Source: Roseiarcus sp036513315 (lineage in GTDB: Bacteria; Pseudomonadota; Alphaproteobacteria; Rhizobiales; Beijerinckiaceae). From it: DNA of 64,000 nucleotides. The DNA lies in the NCBI GenBank assembly GCA_036513315.1, contig DATBZF010000065.1, forward strand, positions 62,001-126,000. Direction: 5' to 3'. Shown here one piece after another: positions 52,144 to 60,950 of the stretch. Under the pieces are notes generated by a model. That model searched no databases and was not told where the DNA came from. It was given only the letters and a program-made list of their open reading frames with translations. How positions within the stretch are numbered: the stretch's first letter is position 1; every line of letters starts with the position of its first letter. The position numbers and the translations under genes were made by a program.

Positions 52144-53013
52144 TCAGGCGTCTTCGCGAACGGCGGCGCCCTCACTGGCTCTGGCGATGCGCGCAGCGAT
52201 CTCCTGATAGCGATGTAGGGAGTGCGAAAGATGGCGCCGCGCGGCCTTTCGCGCCGCCGCCGCGTTCTGCGCCTGGATCGCCTCAAAGATCGCGACATGT
52301 TCGGCCTGGATGCGACGCAAATACTGACCGCGTTGCCGGTCGCTTTCGCTCACCACGTTGATCATCTGACGCGGGATGATGAAATTGCCGAGAAATTCGA
52401 GGAACTGCGGAAAGTAGCGGTTCTGCGACGAACGAAAAATTGCGAGATGGAACTTGAAGTCGGCGTCGACCGCATTGCCGCCCCGCTCGATCTCGGTTTC
52501 GATGGCGCCCAACGCCGCCTTGATGCGCACGAGGTCCTCGCCGCTTCGGCGCTCGGCAGCGAGCCCGGAGGCTTCGATCTCCAGGCTCATGCGCAGTTCA
52601 AGAACCTGCAGGACGTCCGATCCCGATTTCAATTCGCTCGGATCGATACGGAAGGGCCAGCGCTGCACGTCGCTGGCGACAAACGCCCCAAGGCCCTGCC
52701 GCGTAATGACGAGCCCATCGGCGCGCAAGGCGGCGACCGCCTCGCGAACGACGGTTCGGCTCACCCCGGTTGCAACCGACAGTTCCTGTTCGGTCGGCAG
52801 GCGCGATCCCGGCAACAGGCGCCCGCTGCGGATCTCGGCGGAAAGCCTTTGGGCTAATTCCTGAGTCCGATTGAGCGTGGGGCCCAGCGTCAGCGAAATG
52901 TTTCTGATTTTCTTCACGAAGGCGCGCCATCCATCCAAATAGCCTCGTCGATCCGTATTGTACCGAAGGCCTCTCTTACAAGGGGCAATCGCCCGGTTTT
53001 CACCGGTATTCAC
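52144..53013 (-). CDS. GntR/FadR-family (FCD) transcriptional regulator
   Basis: A 289-residue regulator with a GntR winged helix (about 45-115: LSAEIRSGRLLPGSRLPTEQELS, GVSRTVVREAVAALRADGLVITRQGLGAFV in parts) and an FCD ligand domain (about 130-270: LRMSLEIEASGLAAERRS, DADFKFHLAIFRSSQN, EHVAIFEAIQAQNAAAARKAARRHL) holding the metal-binding Asp/His residues that bind organic acids. GTG 53013 with GGAGA is chosen; it gives an unusually long ~38-residue lead. FCD regulators commonly govern sugar-acid catabolism. Divergent from pqqA with an operator motif between them; the best candidate regulator of the island. Confidence 0.9.
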   Translation of the reverse strand: MNTGENRAIAPCKRGLRYNTDRRGYLDGWRAFVKKIRNISLTLGPTLNRTQELAQRLSAEIRSGRLLPGSRLPTEQELSVATGVSRTVVREAVAALRADGLVITRQGLGAFVASDVQRWPFRIDPSELKSGSDVLQVLELRMSLEIEASGLAAERRSGEDLVRIKAALGAIETEIERGGNAVDADFKFHLAIFRSSQNRYFPQFLEFLGNFIIPRQMINVVSESDRQRGQYLRRIQAEHVAIFEAIQAQNAAAARKAARRHLSHSLHRYQEIAARIARASEGAAVREDA

Positions 53014-53203
53014 GCAATCTCCAACGTCAGGAATTCACCTCCCGCGCGCCCGCGAAAACCCCGAGCATGCTAGCCTGAGCGCGGACGCCGCTCCATTGCG
53101 CCGCCGCGACAGGACATAGCGCTCGCCGCCTGGACGATACTGCGAGCCGGACGAGGCGGATGCGATGTCGCACGCGGCTTCCAGGAACGTATCACGACAT
53201 AGG

Positions 53204-53215
53204 GTCATCATACAA
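53204..53215 (+). promoter_or_regulatory. Shared operator motif, copy 4 (GTCATCATACAA)
   Basis: Lies in the 286-bp divergent spacer, 191 bp from the gntR start and 85 bp before pqqA. A site here would allow both autoregulation and control of the pqqA-KDG dehydratase operon. Confidence 0.55.
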
Positions 53216-53299
53216 ATGGCTTGTCCGGGGCGCCGGCCGATGCTATGTCAATCGGGCAATCCGCCGACGACCTCGGCGATCCACGCAACGGAGTGAATT

Positions 53300-53377
53300 A
53301 TGTCCTGGACAACACCGACGATCGTTGAAATGTGCATCGGCATGGAAGTGACGAGTTACCAGTCCGCCGGGATCTGA
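53300..53377 (+). CDS. pqqA: PQQ precursor peptide PqqA
   Basis: A 25-residue peptide, MSWTTPTIVEMCIGMEV then TSYQSAGI, with Glu16 and Tyr20 spaced exactly as in PqqA, where these two side chains are cross-linked and excised to make pyrroloquinoline quinone. The N-terminal W-T-P-T and E-V-T-x-Y signature are family-typical. GGAGTG lies 6 bases before the ATG. No pqqB, C, D or E follows; the KDG dehydratase gene comes next after 270 bp. It is an extra or orphan copy that must rely on maturation genes elsewhere, presumably to raise PQQ supply for the sugar dehydrogenase of this island. Confidence 0.88.
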   Translation: MSWTTPTIVEMCIGMEVTSYQSAGI

Positions 53378-53647
53378 ATCCGCGATTTCGCTGAGATAAG
53401 GCTGAGCCCGCCTCCGCCAGGCGACGGGCGTCAGTTCGTCCGTTTCCATGGCTTGCCTCCCGCGTGCGCGGGCTTCCGCTGGCCGCGGATACCTGGCGCG
53501 CGGGGACGTTGGAACATTTGTCCTGAGCCACGCAGCCGCCAAAGAAGCAACAGTCCCCATGACCTCCACGGCGAAGCGGCGCTCCAGGACCGCCTGCCGA
53601 TCTTGGTCGGCCAGTTCGGCCGGGGGGGCGCCAACAGAGGTTATTTC

Positions 53648-54565
53648 ATGGCGAGTCAACCAGAGCATTTGAAAGCGGCGGTCAGCGCCGGATTGCTCTC
53701 CTTTCCGGTCACCCATTTCACCGCGGACGGCGCCTTCGATCCTGAAAACTACCGCCATCATGTCGCCGCCCTGCTCGCCCATGGCCCCGCCGCCTTGTTC
53801 GCCGCCGGTGGAACAGGAGAATTCTTTTCACTCGGCCTCGATGAATACGAAGAGATCATCGCCGCAGCCGTCGAGACGGCGGCCGGCAAGACGCCTGTTA
53901 TCGCCGGGGTTGGCTATGGCGCGGCGCTGGCGGTTGAATTCGCGCGGCGCGCAGAACGCGCCGGCGCCGACGGCATATTGTTGTTGCCGCACTATCTCAT
54001 CCAGGTGGAGCAGGAAGGCCTTCGTCGCCATGTCGCCGCGCTGTGCCGCGCCGTCGACATCGGCATCATCGTCTATCATCGCGACAATTGCCTGTTCGAC
54101 ATCGACACGTTGCGCGCTCTATGCGACGCCCATCCGAATTTGATCGGGTTCAAGGACGGCCATGGCAGCGTCGAACAACTGACCTGCATTCGCGCATTGA
54201 TGGGCGACAGACTGGCCTATATCGGCGGAATGCCGACGGCGGAGGTCTTCGCCGACGCCAATCATGGCATCGGCGTCTCGACCTATTCCTCGGCCGTCTT
54301 CAACTTCGTTCCCGAATTCGCGTTGCGCTTCCATGCCGCGGTTCAGGCGCGGGACCGCGCCTTCACCAACGACGCATTGCGGCGCTTCTTCGTGCCCTAT
54401 CTCGCCATCCGCAACCGGCGGCGCGGCTATGCGGTCAGCATCGTCAAATCAGGCCTGCGCGTCATCGGTCGTCCGGCCGGCCCGGTCCGCGCGCCGCTGG
54501 TCGATCTCACATCCGAGGAGGAGGGATTGTTGGCCGCCCTCATTGAAACGGCGACGCGACAGTAG
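53648..54565 (+). CDS. 5-dehydro-4-deoxyglucarate dehydratase (KDGDH)
   Basis: The 305-residue protein is a DHDPS-superfamily enzyme closest to 5-keto-4-deoxy-D-glucarate dehydratase/decarboxylase (EC 4.2.1.41), which gives 2-oxoglutarate semialdehyde, CO2 and water. Diagnostic stretches: LLSFPVTHFTADGAFD (about 16), LFAAGGTGEFFSLGLDEYEE (about 57), IIVYHRDNCLFD (Tyr about 140), GFKDGHGSVEQL (Schiff-base Lys about 165), GGMPTAEVFADA and YLAIRNRRRGYAVSIVKSG. ATG 53648 with AGAGG. It is the clearest pointer to a hexuronate/aldarate-type pathway here. The semialdehyde dehydrogenase is not in the window. Confidence 0.92.
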   Translation: MASQPEHLKAAVSAGLLSFPVTHFTADGAFDPENYRHHVAALLAHGPAALFAAGGTGEFFSLGLDEYEEIIAAAVETAAGKTPVIAGVGYGAALAVEFARRAERAGADGILLLPHYLIQVEQEGLRRHVAALCRAVDIGIIVYHRDNCLFDIDTLRALCDAHPNLIGFKDGHGSVEQLTCIRALMGDRLAYIGGMPTAEVFADANHGIGVSTYSSAVFNFVPEFALRFHAAVQARDRAFTNDALRRFFVPYLAIRNRRRGYAVSIVKSGLRVIGRPAGPVRAPLVDLTSEEEGLLAALIETATRQ

Positions 54566-54667
54566 CGGTGCGCCGACAGGGCGCCGATTCTGATAGACTC
54601 GCGAGCGAGGGGCGACCGATTGTACGGGTTCGCGACATAGGAGACGAATGACTGAGGGCGGATTCCA

Positions 54668-54748
54668 TCATTGCTTGCATGGCGGAGCGGAGGGCGATCC
54701 TTGAGTTCAAACTCCTCTCGCGCATAATCGCCTCCATGCAATCAATGA
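54668..54748. repeat. Dispersed repeat, copy B (complete inverted-repeat form)
   Basis: 81 bp bounded by TCATTGCTTGCATGGCGGA and the complement of TCATTGATTGCATGGAGGC, 15-16 of 18 paired. The left flank (GACTGAGGGCGGATTCC) is also shared with copy C (GACCGAGAGCGGATTCC), so the unit is about 100 bp. It occupies the 333-bp gap before the sugar ABC operon and encodes nothing recognisable. Confidence 0.75.
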
Positions 54749-54898
54749 GCGGCTGTCGCCACAAGCGGCGCCCAACTCAGATGTGCTCGAACTCGAATGC
54801 CTTTCCATCGAGTTTTGCGATGTGAAAGGCGGAATAACAGGCGGCCAGGCAAGGGCCGCGATGAACGAGCGCCGCAGGCGCCGTCGAGGGAGGAACAG

Positions 54899-56224
54899 AT
54901 GAGCGAGATTACAAGACGGGGAATGCTCAAATCCGGCGCCGCCGCGGCGGGGCTCGCTGGAGCCGGCCTCCTCAAGAGCCGGACCGCGCTGGCCGATGTC
55001 GCCTGGAACGGCGCCGCCCCAGAGCCCGGCGCTTCGATCCGCGTGCTGCGCTGGAAACAATTCATCCAGGCCGAATTCGACAGTTTCGTCGCCAATTCCA
55101 ACAAATTCTCCGAACAGACCGGCGTGAAGGTGCGCGTCGACGCCGAGAACTGGGACGACATCCGCCCGAAAGCCGCGGTCGCCGCCAATGTCGGGGCCGG
55201 CCCCGACATCATCATGGGCACCAATGACGATCCGTTCAAATTCTCCGACAAGCTGCTCGACATGACCGAACTTGCCGAATATCTCGGCGCAAAATACGGC
55301 GGCTGGTACCCGATCGCCAAGACCTATGGCATGCTCGGCAAGAAATGGATCGCGCTGCCGCAAGGCGCCACCGGCGGCTGCCTCAACTATCGCATCAGCA
55401 CGATGCGCGCCGCCGGCTTCGAGGAATTCCCCAAAGACCTCGCCGGCTATCTCAAACTATGCCAGGGCCTGAAGGCGGCGGGCAAGCCGGCCGGCTTCGC
55501 CCTCGGTCACGCCACCGGCGACGCCAACGGCTGGGTGCATTGGTGCCTGTGGGCGCATGGCGGCAAGATGGTCGACGACAACAACAATGTCGTCATCGAT
55601 TCGCCCGAGACTGTCGCCGCCCTCGAATACGCCAAACAGCTCTATGCGACCTATATCGACGGCGTCCTCTCGTGGAACGATTCGAGCAACAATAAAGCGT
55701 TTCTCGCCGACCAGATCAGCCTGACCTTCAACGGCATATCGATCTACACGGTCGCCAAGAACTCTCCCGAACCGGCGCTGCGGGCGATCGCCGCCGACAT
55801 GAACCATTCCAACATGCCGATCGGCCCGGTCGGGCATCCAACGGAACAGCAGAACATCCTCAGCACCTATTCCTACGCCTACACCAAATATCCCAACGCC
55901 GTGCGCGAATATCTGCGCTTCATGTGGGAAAAGGCGCAGGTCGATGTCTGGGAGACCGCGTCGAACGGCTATGTCGCGCCGCCCCTGCCCGCCTGGAACG
56001 ACAACCCGATCTGGACCGCCGATCCCAAGACGACGCCGTTTCGCGACGTGCTGAAATATGCGCTCGACGTCGGCTATTCCGGCAAGCTCGGCCAGGCCTC
56101 AGCGGCGGTGATGGGCGATTTCGTCTGCGTCGACATGTTCGCCGAGGCTTGCACCGGCGCCCAGACCGCCAAGGGGGCCGCGCAACGCGCCGCCGATCGC
56201 GCCAAGCGCTATTACAAGAGCTGA
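54899..56224 (+). CDS. Sugar ABC importer binding protein (CUT1 family)
   Basis: A 441-residue extracellular solute-binding protein (family 1, MalE/UgpB-like). Tat-type leader TRRGMLKSGAAAAGLAGAGLL, cleavage near ALA-D (about 33). Domain signatures: FSEQTGVKVRVDAENWDDI, AANVGAGPDIIMGTNDDPF, GCLNYRISTMRAAGFEEFP and AVREYLRFMWEKAQVDVW. ATG 54899 has GAGGGAGGAACAG. It begins a three-gene importer operon lacking an ATPase. Ligand expected to be a sugar or sugar derivative. Confidence 0.92.
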   Translation: MSEITRRGMLKSGAAAAGLAGAGLLKSRTALADVAWNGAAPEPGASIRVLRWKQFIQAEFDSFVANSNKFSEQTGVKVRVDAENWDDIRPKAAVAANVGAGPDIIMGTNDDPFKFSDKLLDMTELAEYLGAKYGGWYPIAKTYGMLGKKWIALPQGATGGCLNYRISTMRAAGFEEFPKDLAGYLKLCQGLKAAGKPAGFALGHATGDANGWVHWCLWAHGGKMVDDNNNVVIDSPETVAALEYAKQLYATYIDGVLSWNDSSNNKAFLADQISLTFNGISIYTVAKNSPEPALRAIAADMNHSNMPIGPVGHPTEQQNILSTYSYAYTKYPNAVREYLRFMWEKAQVDVWETASNGYVAPPLPAWNDNPIWTADPKTTPFRDVLKYALDVGYSGKLGQASAAVMGDFVCVDMFAEACTGAQTAKGAAQRAADRAKRYYKS

Positions 56225-56261
56225 TGGCAATCGAGACAAGCGGAACGGCGCCGGGAGAAGG

Positions 56262-57215
56262 ATGATGGTGGCGGACGCCCAGCCCATTGCCCGGCCAATC
56301 CCGGCCTGGCGCCGCCTTATCGGACGCCTTGCCGACGATCGCAATGTCCTCGGCTTTGTCTTCATGCTGCCGGCGGCGGCGATCCTGCTGCTCTTCCTTG
56401 CCTATCCCCTCGGCCTCGGATTCTGGCTCGGCCTCACCGACACGCCGATCGGCGCGCCGGGCCATTTCGTCGGCCTCGACAATTTCATTTCGCTTGCCCA
56501 GGATTCCGTGTTCTGGCTCGCGGTGTTCAACACGACGTTCTACACGGTTGTCGCCAGCTTCCTGAAGTTCTTCCTCGGTCTCTATCTCGCGCTGCTGCTC
56601 AATCGGCGGCTGCCATTCAAATCGCTGCTGCGGGCGATCGTGCTGCTGCCTTTTGTCGTGCCGACGGTTCTGTCGGCGATCGCCTTCTGGTGGATCTACG
56701 ATCCGCAATTTTCGATCGTCTCCTGGGCGCTAATCAAGTTCGGCCTGCTCCACAGCTATATCGATTTCCTCGGCGATCCCTGGCATGCGCGCTGGGCGGT
56801 TATCGCGGCGAACGTCTGGCGCGGCATTCCCTTCGTCGCGATCACGCTGCTCGCCGGATTGCAGACGATTTCGCCTTCGCTTTATGAGGCGGCGACGCTC
56901 GATGGCGCCAGTTCCTGGCAGCGCTTCTATTACATCACCCTGCCGGTGCTTTCGCCGATCATCGCCGTGGTGATGACCTTTTCGGTACTGCTCACTTTCA
57001 CCGACTTTCAGCTCATCTATGCGATCACCCGCGGCGGCCCGATCAACGCCACCCATCTGATGGCGACCCTGTCGTTCGAGCGGGCGATTACCGGCGGCCA
57101 TCTCGGCGAGGGCGCGGCGATCGCCGACGCGATGGTTCCGTTTCTGCTTGCCGCTATCCTGTTCAGCTATTTCGGACTGCAACGTCGGCGCTGGCAGCAG
57201 GGATCGCGGGACTAA
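56262..57215 (+). CDS. Sugar ABC importer permease (MalF/UgpA type)
   Basis: The 317-residue permease has six helices; the first (about 30-50) follows a cytosolic lead of 25 residues. The EAA loop reads YEAATLDGASSWQRFYYITLPVLSPI (EAATLDGASSWQRFYYITLP, about 210-229), the docking site for the ATPase. Lies 37 bp after the binding protein and 3 bp before the partner permease. Confidence 0.93.
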   Translation: MMVADAQPIARPIPAWRRLIGRLADDRNVLGFVFMLPAAAILLLFLAYPLGLGFWLGLTDTPIGAPGHFVGLDNFISLAQDSVFWLAVFNTTFYTVVASFLKFFLGLYLALLLNRRLPFKSLLRAIVLLPFVVPTVLSAIAFWWIYDPQFSIVSWALIKFGLLHSYIDFLGDPWHARWAVIAANVWRGIPFVAITLLAGLQTISPSLYEAATLDGASSWQRFYYITLPVLSPIIAVVMTFSVLLTFTDFQLIYAITRGGPINATHLMATLSFERAITGGHLGEGAAIADAMVPFLLAAILFSYFGLQRRRWQQGSRD

Positions 57216-57218
57216 GCG

Positions 57219-58091
57219 ATGGCCAAAGCGAGCGGACCGGAAGGGATGGACTATCTGGAACGGCTGCCGCGTCGCGTGGTGACGCTGTACCTGCCGCTGG
57301 CCATTTTCGTCTTCGTGCTGCTGTTTCCGTTCTATTGGATGACGACGACGACCTTCAAGCCGGACGAAGAGCTCTATGATTATGCACGCTTCAACCCGTT
57401 CTGGGTCGTTCGTCCGACGCTGACGCATATCTACAAGCTCCTCTTCGAGACGAGCTATCCGCAATGGCTATTCAACACGATGCTCGTCGCGGTCGCCTCG
57501 ACGGCGCTGTCGTTGTTCTCCAGCGTCTGCGCGGCTTACGCGATCGAGCGGCTACGCTTCGCCGGCTCGCGCTATATCGGCCTCGCCATCTTTCTCGCCT
57601 ATCTCGTGCCGCCGAGCATCCTGTTCATTCCACTCGCCGCGATCATCTTCCAGCTTGGCCTTTACGACAGCGACTGGGCGCTGATCCTGACCTATCCGAC
57701 CTTCCTGATCCCGTTCTGCACCTGGCTGCTGATGGGCTATTTCCGCACCATTCCCTACGAGCTGGAGGAATGCGCGCTGATCGACGGCGCCTCGCGCCTG
57801 CAGGTGCTGCGATGGATCACGCTGCCCCTGGCGCTGCCCGGCCTCATCTCCGCCGGCATTTTCGCTTTCACTCTGTCGTGGAACGAATTCATCTATGCCC
57901 TCACCTTCATTTCGTCGTCCGAGAACAAAACCGTAGCGGTCGGCGCCATCACCGAACTCGTCGAGGGCGATGTCTATCACTGGGGCTCGCTGATGGCGGC
58001 GGCGTTGCTCGGCTCGCTGCCCGTGGTGGTCCTCTATTCGTTCTTCGTCGAATATTATGTGTCGAGCCTGACCGGAGCGGTGAAGGAATAG
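57219..58091 (+). CDS. Sugar ABC importer permease (MalG/UgpE type)
   Basis: The 290-residue partner permease has six helices and the EAA loop EECALIDGASRLQVLRWIT followed by LPLALPG (about 182-207). The CUT1 MalG start pattern LAIFVFVLLFPFYWMTTTTFKPDEEL is clear. Together with the previous gene it forms the channel; the ATPase is probably the UgpC-type protein at 37078-38136. Confidence 0.93.
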   Translation: MAKASGPEGMDYLERLPRRVVTLYLPLAIFVFVLLFPFYWMTTTTFKPDEELYDYARFNPFWVVRPTLTHIYKLLFETSYPQWLFNTMLVAVASTALSLFSSVCAAYAIERLRFAGSRYIGLAIFLAYLVPPSILFIPLAAIIFQLGLYDSDWALILTYPTFLIPFCTWLLMGYFRTIPYELEECALIDGASRLQVLRWITLPLALPGLISAGIFAFTLSWNEFIYALTFISSSENKTVAVGAITELVEGDVYHWGSLMAAALLGSLPVVVLYSFFVEYYVSSLTGAVKE

Positions 58092-58136
58092 GAAACGCGG
58101 TCAGCGCCGAGGAAATTTCGATAAGGAGACTGATCC

Positions 58137-58961
58137 ATGTCGATCGCTGGCCGCGGACTTCAACGCCTCGCCATTATGTTTCTCCTGTTGTTCGGCGCGT
58201 GCGCTATCGCCGCGATCGGCGCGCCGGCCCGCGCCGCCGACAAGATCGGCGTCGTGCTGATGCATGGCGAACAGGGCGCGCCCGGCCGCGTCATCGACGG
58301 CCTGGGGCAAGCCCTGGAGAAGGCGGGCTATCTCGTCGGCCGCCCTGACATGTGCTGGTCGACCCGCCGCGCCTATGAGGCGACATTTCCCGAATGCCTC
58401 GCCCTGATCGACGATGCGATCGTCAAATTGAAGAACCTCGGCGCGGGCGCGATCGTGGTCGGCGGCTTCAGCCTCGGCGGCAATGCCGCCATCGCCTATG
58501 GCGCGGACAAAAGCGGATTGCTTGGAATCTTCGCCATCGCGCCCGCCCACGACGCGCTGGCGCTGACAGAAAACGCCGATGTCGCCGCCAGCATCGCCCA
58601 CGCAAGCGAACTAGTGGCCGCCGGCAAGGGCGACGAAACCGCGACCTTCATCGATATCGCTTTCGGCCCGGCCGGGCCCTATGCGACCGAGATCGCCACC
58701 TCACCGGCAATCTACCTAAGCTTCTTCGGCCCCACCTCGCGCGCCAATATCCCTGATAATGCGCGCAAGCTCGCGGCCCCGCTGCTCTGGGTGGCCGGCG
58801 CCGACGATCCGACGCAAAGCGGCGGCCCCGGCTATGCCTTCTCCCATGCCCCGGCCAATTCGCTCAATCGCTATGTCACGGTCGCCGGCGGCCACCCCGG
58901 CGCGCCTGATAGGGCCAAAGATGCGGTCCTCGCCTGGCTCAAGGATGTGGCGGGGCAGTGA
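58137..58961 (+). CDS. Exported alpha/beta-hydrolase-like protein
   Basis: A 274-residue protein with a signal peptide (LAIMFLLLFGACAIAAIGAPARA, in part; cleavage about 33). The mature part begins KIGVVLMHGEQGAPG and has a nucleophile elbow GGFSLGGNAA (Ser about 117), an Asp region WVAGADDPTQ (about 222) and a late His in VAGGHPGAP (about 254), so the triad is complete. Related to dienelactone-hydrolase-type esterases. It follows the sugar importer by 45 bp with an AAGGAG site; a periplasmic ester or lactone hydrolase would suit the island. Confidence 0.8.
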   Translation: MSIAGRGLQRLAIMFLLLFGACAIAAIGAPARAADKIGVVLMHGEQGAPGRVIDGLGQALEKAGYLVGRPDMCWSTRRAYEATFPECLALIDDAIVKLKNLGAGAIVVGGFSLGGNAAIAYGADKSGLLGIFAIAPAHDALALTENADVAASIAHASELVAAGKGDETATFIDIAFGPAGPYATEIATSPAIYLSFFGPTSRANIPDNARKLAAPLLWVAGADDPTQSGGPGYAFSHAPANSLNRYVTVAGGHPGAPDRAKDAVLAWLKDVAGQ

Positions 58962-59038
58962 TCGCGTCGCAGCGCGCTCTTTGGGAACGCGGCCTGCCGG
59001 CCGCAGCGGGCGGGACGCCGCGATCCCCATAGCGCGCC

Positions 59039-60919
59039 TCAGCGCAGGCCGAAATATCCCGGCAGCCATAGCGAGAATTCGGGCACGAAAATCAGCAGCG
59101 CCAATCCGACAGCCAGCACCGCAAGATATTTCAGCATCGGCCGCGCCACCGCGGAGGTTTCGGTGCCGGTGATCGCGCAGGTCGCATAAAGACCGAGCCC
59201 GAGCGGCGGCGAGAACAGGCCGAGGCCCATCGCGATCACCATCACGGTGCCGAAATGCAGCGGATTGACGCCGAGGCGCTGGGCGATCGGGGTCAGCAAC
59301 GGTCCCCAGATGATGAGCGCGGGGGCGCCCTCCAGCACGGAGCCGAAGCCGATCATCAGCGCGGCGGCGGCGATGAGATAGGCGCCGCTGCCATGGGCCT
59401 CGCCATATGCGGTCAGCCCGTCGGAGAGATAGCGCGGGATCTGCTCGATCGTCAGCGCGAAGGAAAAGCTCGAAGCGGCGGCGACGATGAACAGGATGCC
59501 GCTCGCCATCGAAGCGGAGCGAACGAACAGGCGCACGAGGGAGCGCGGCGTCAGTTCGCCGAACGCCAAGCCGCCGATGACGAGTGCGTAGACGACGGCG
59601 AAAGCGGAAATCTCGGTCGAGGTGGCGACGCCCGACGTCACTCCGCGCCCGATCAGCCCGACCATCACCAACGCGACAAGCGCGCCGGCGATCAGGCGCG
59701 GCAGCGGCGTCCGCGTGGCGAAAGCGAGGTTCGGGTCGATGCGCTTGCCGAACGCCACCGCCAGCGCCGCAAGCCCGGCGGCGAGCACCACAGCCGGGAC
59801 AATGCCGGCGATGAAAAGGCCGCCGATCGAGACATTGGCGACGAAGCCGAAAATGATCATGTTGACGCAGGGGGGAATTGTCTCGGCCATGATCGCCGAA
59901 CTCGCCAGCAGGCCGGCGGCCTCGTTGGGGTCCTGACCGGTCTTGCGCACGGCCGGCATGATGATGCCGCCGACCGCCGCGATATCGGCGAGCTTCGAGC
60001 CCGAAATGCCTGAGAAAAAAGCGGTGGCGACGATGATGATGAGATTCAACCCGCCGCGCAGCCGTCCCATCATGCGCAGCAGGAGTTCGATCAGCCGCGC
60101 CGACATGCCGTTCGCCTCCATCGCGAGGCCGGCCAGAACGAAGAACGGCACGGCCAGCAGCACGAAATGATCGCTGCCCGCCATCAATTGCTGGGAATAG
60201 ATCGACATCGGCAGGCTGGGGTCGGCAAGAAAATAGACGAGCGCCGACAGCGCGAGCGCGAAGGCGATCGGGACGCCGATGACGAGGCTGCCGAGGAAGG
60301 CGACGCTCAGCAGCGCGAAGGGCGACAACGCAGCTGCGGGCATTGCGGCATTCCATCCGCAGACCGCCAGCACGAGAGCCACGCCGGCGCCGAGCGTGAT
60401 CCAGGCCGTGCGCGGTGGACCCGCCAGAGCGACGGCGACGCCAAGAATCGTCATGATGAGTCCTCCGGCCATTACCGGATAGATGAAAATCCATCCCGGC
60501 AGGCCGAATGGCGTGGTCTGTCCTTCGGTCTCGATCAGGAGATCGACGGCGGAGGCGAAGATCGCCGCCGCGACGGCGGCGATGATCCAGGCCGAGAACT
60601 GAACGAGATAGGGACGCCAGCGTGCCGGGAACAGACCGCGCGCCGCATCGATGCCGGCATGGCCGCCGCGCCCGACGATGCCCGCGGCGCCGAGGAACAC
60701 CTGCGTCACCATCATCGCGCGCGCCACCTCCTCGGCCCAGTCCAGGGGCTGCTGCAGGAAGTAGCGGCAGATCACCGAGGCGAAGACGACGGCGACATCT
60801 ATGGCGAGCACGATCGCCGAGAGATATTCGACCAGCGCCAGCACGCCCAAGAGCCCACGCCCCGCCCAGCCCAAAACGGCGAAGGGCGGCGCCGGCAGGC
60901 GCTGATTATCAAGCCTCAC
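59039..60919 (-). CDS. TRAP transporter fused small-large membrane subunit (DctQM)
   Basis: The 626-residue product starts at GTG 60919 (AGGA ribosome site) and joins a DctQ domain (about 1-180: VVFASVICRYFLQQPLDWAEEVARAM, 4 helices) to a DctM domain (about 190-626: SLVIGVPIAFALALSALVYF, AVPFFVLAGLAMEANGM, FFSGISGSKLADIAAVGGIIMPAV, AETIPPCVNMIIFGF). The open frame before 60919 is the binding-protein gene in another frame. It pairs with the upstream dctP. Convergent with the hydrolase gene. Confidence 0.92.
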   Translation of the reverse strand: MRLDNQRLPAPPFAVLGWAGRGLLGVLALVEYLSAIVLAIDVAVVFASVICRYFLQQPLDWAEEVARAMMVTQVFLGAAGIVGRGGHAGIDAARGLFPARWRPYLVQFSAWIIAAVAAAIFASAVDLLIETEGQTTPFGLPGWIFIYPVMAGGLIMTILGVAVALAGPPRTAWITLGAGVALVLAVCGWNAAMPAAALSPFALLSVAFLGSLVIGVPIAFALALSALVYFLADPSLPMSIYSQQLMAGSDHFVLLAVPFFVLAGLAMEANGMSARLIELLLRMMGRLRGGLNLIIIVATAFFSGISGSKLADIAAVGGIIMPAVRKTGQDPNEAAGLLASSAIMAETIPPCVNMIIFGFVANVSIGGLFIAGIVPAVVLAAGLAALAVAFGKRIDPNLAFATRTPLPRLIAGALVALVMVGLIGRGVTSGVATSTEISAFAVVYALVIGGLAFGELTPRSLVRLFVRSASMASGILFIVAAASSFSFALTIEQIPRYLSDGLTAYGEAHGSGAYLIAAAALMIGFGSVLEGAPALIIWGPLLTPIAQRLGVNPLHFGTVMVIAMGLGLFSPPLGLGLYATCAITGTETSAVARPMLKYLAVLAVGLALLIFVPEFSLWLPGYFGLR

Positions 60920-60950
60920 GCTCAATCCTGCTGTCCTCGAATGAGCGCGT

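Noticed and set aside
53243..53782. Minus-strand frame of 179 codons across the pqqA region
   Set aside because: It is antisense to pqqA and to the KDG dehydratase start and shows no domain.
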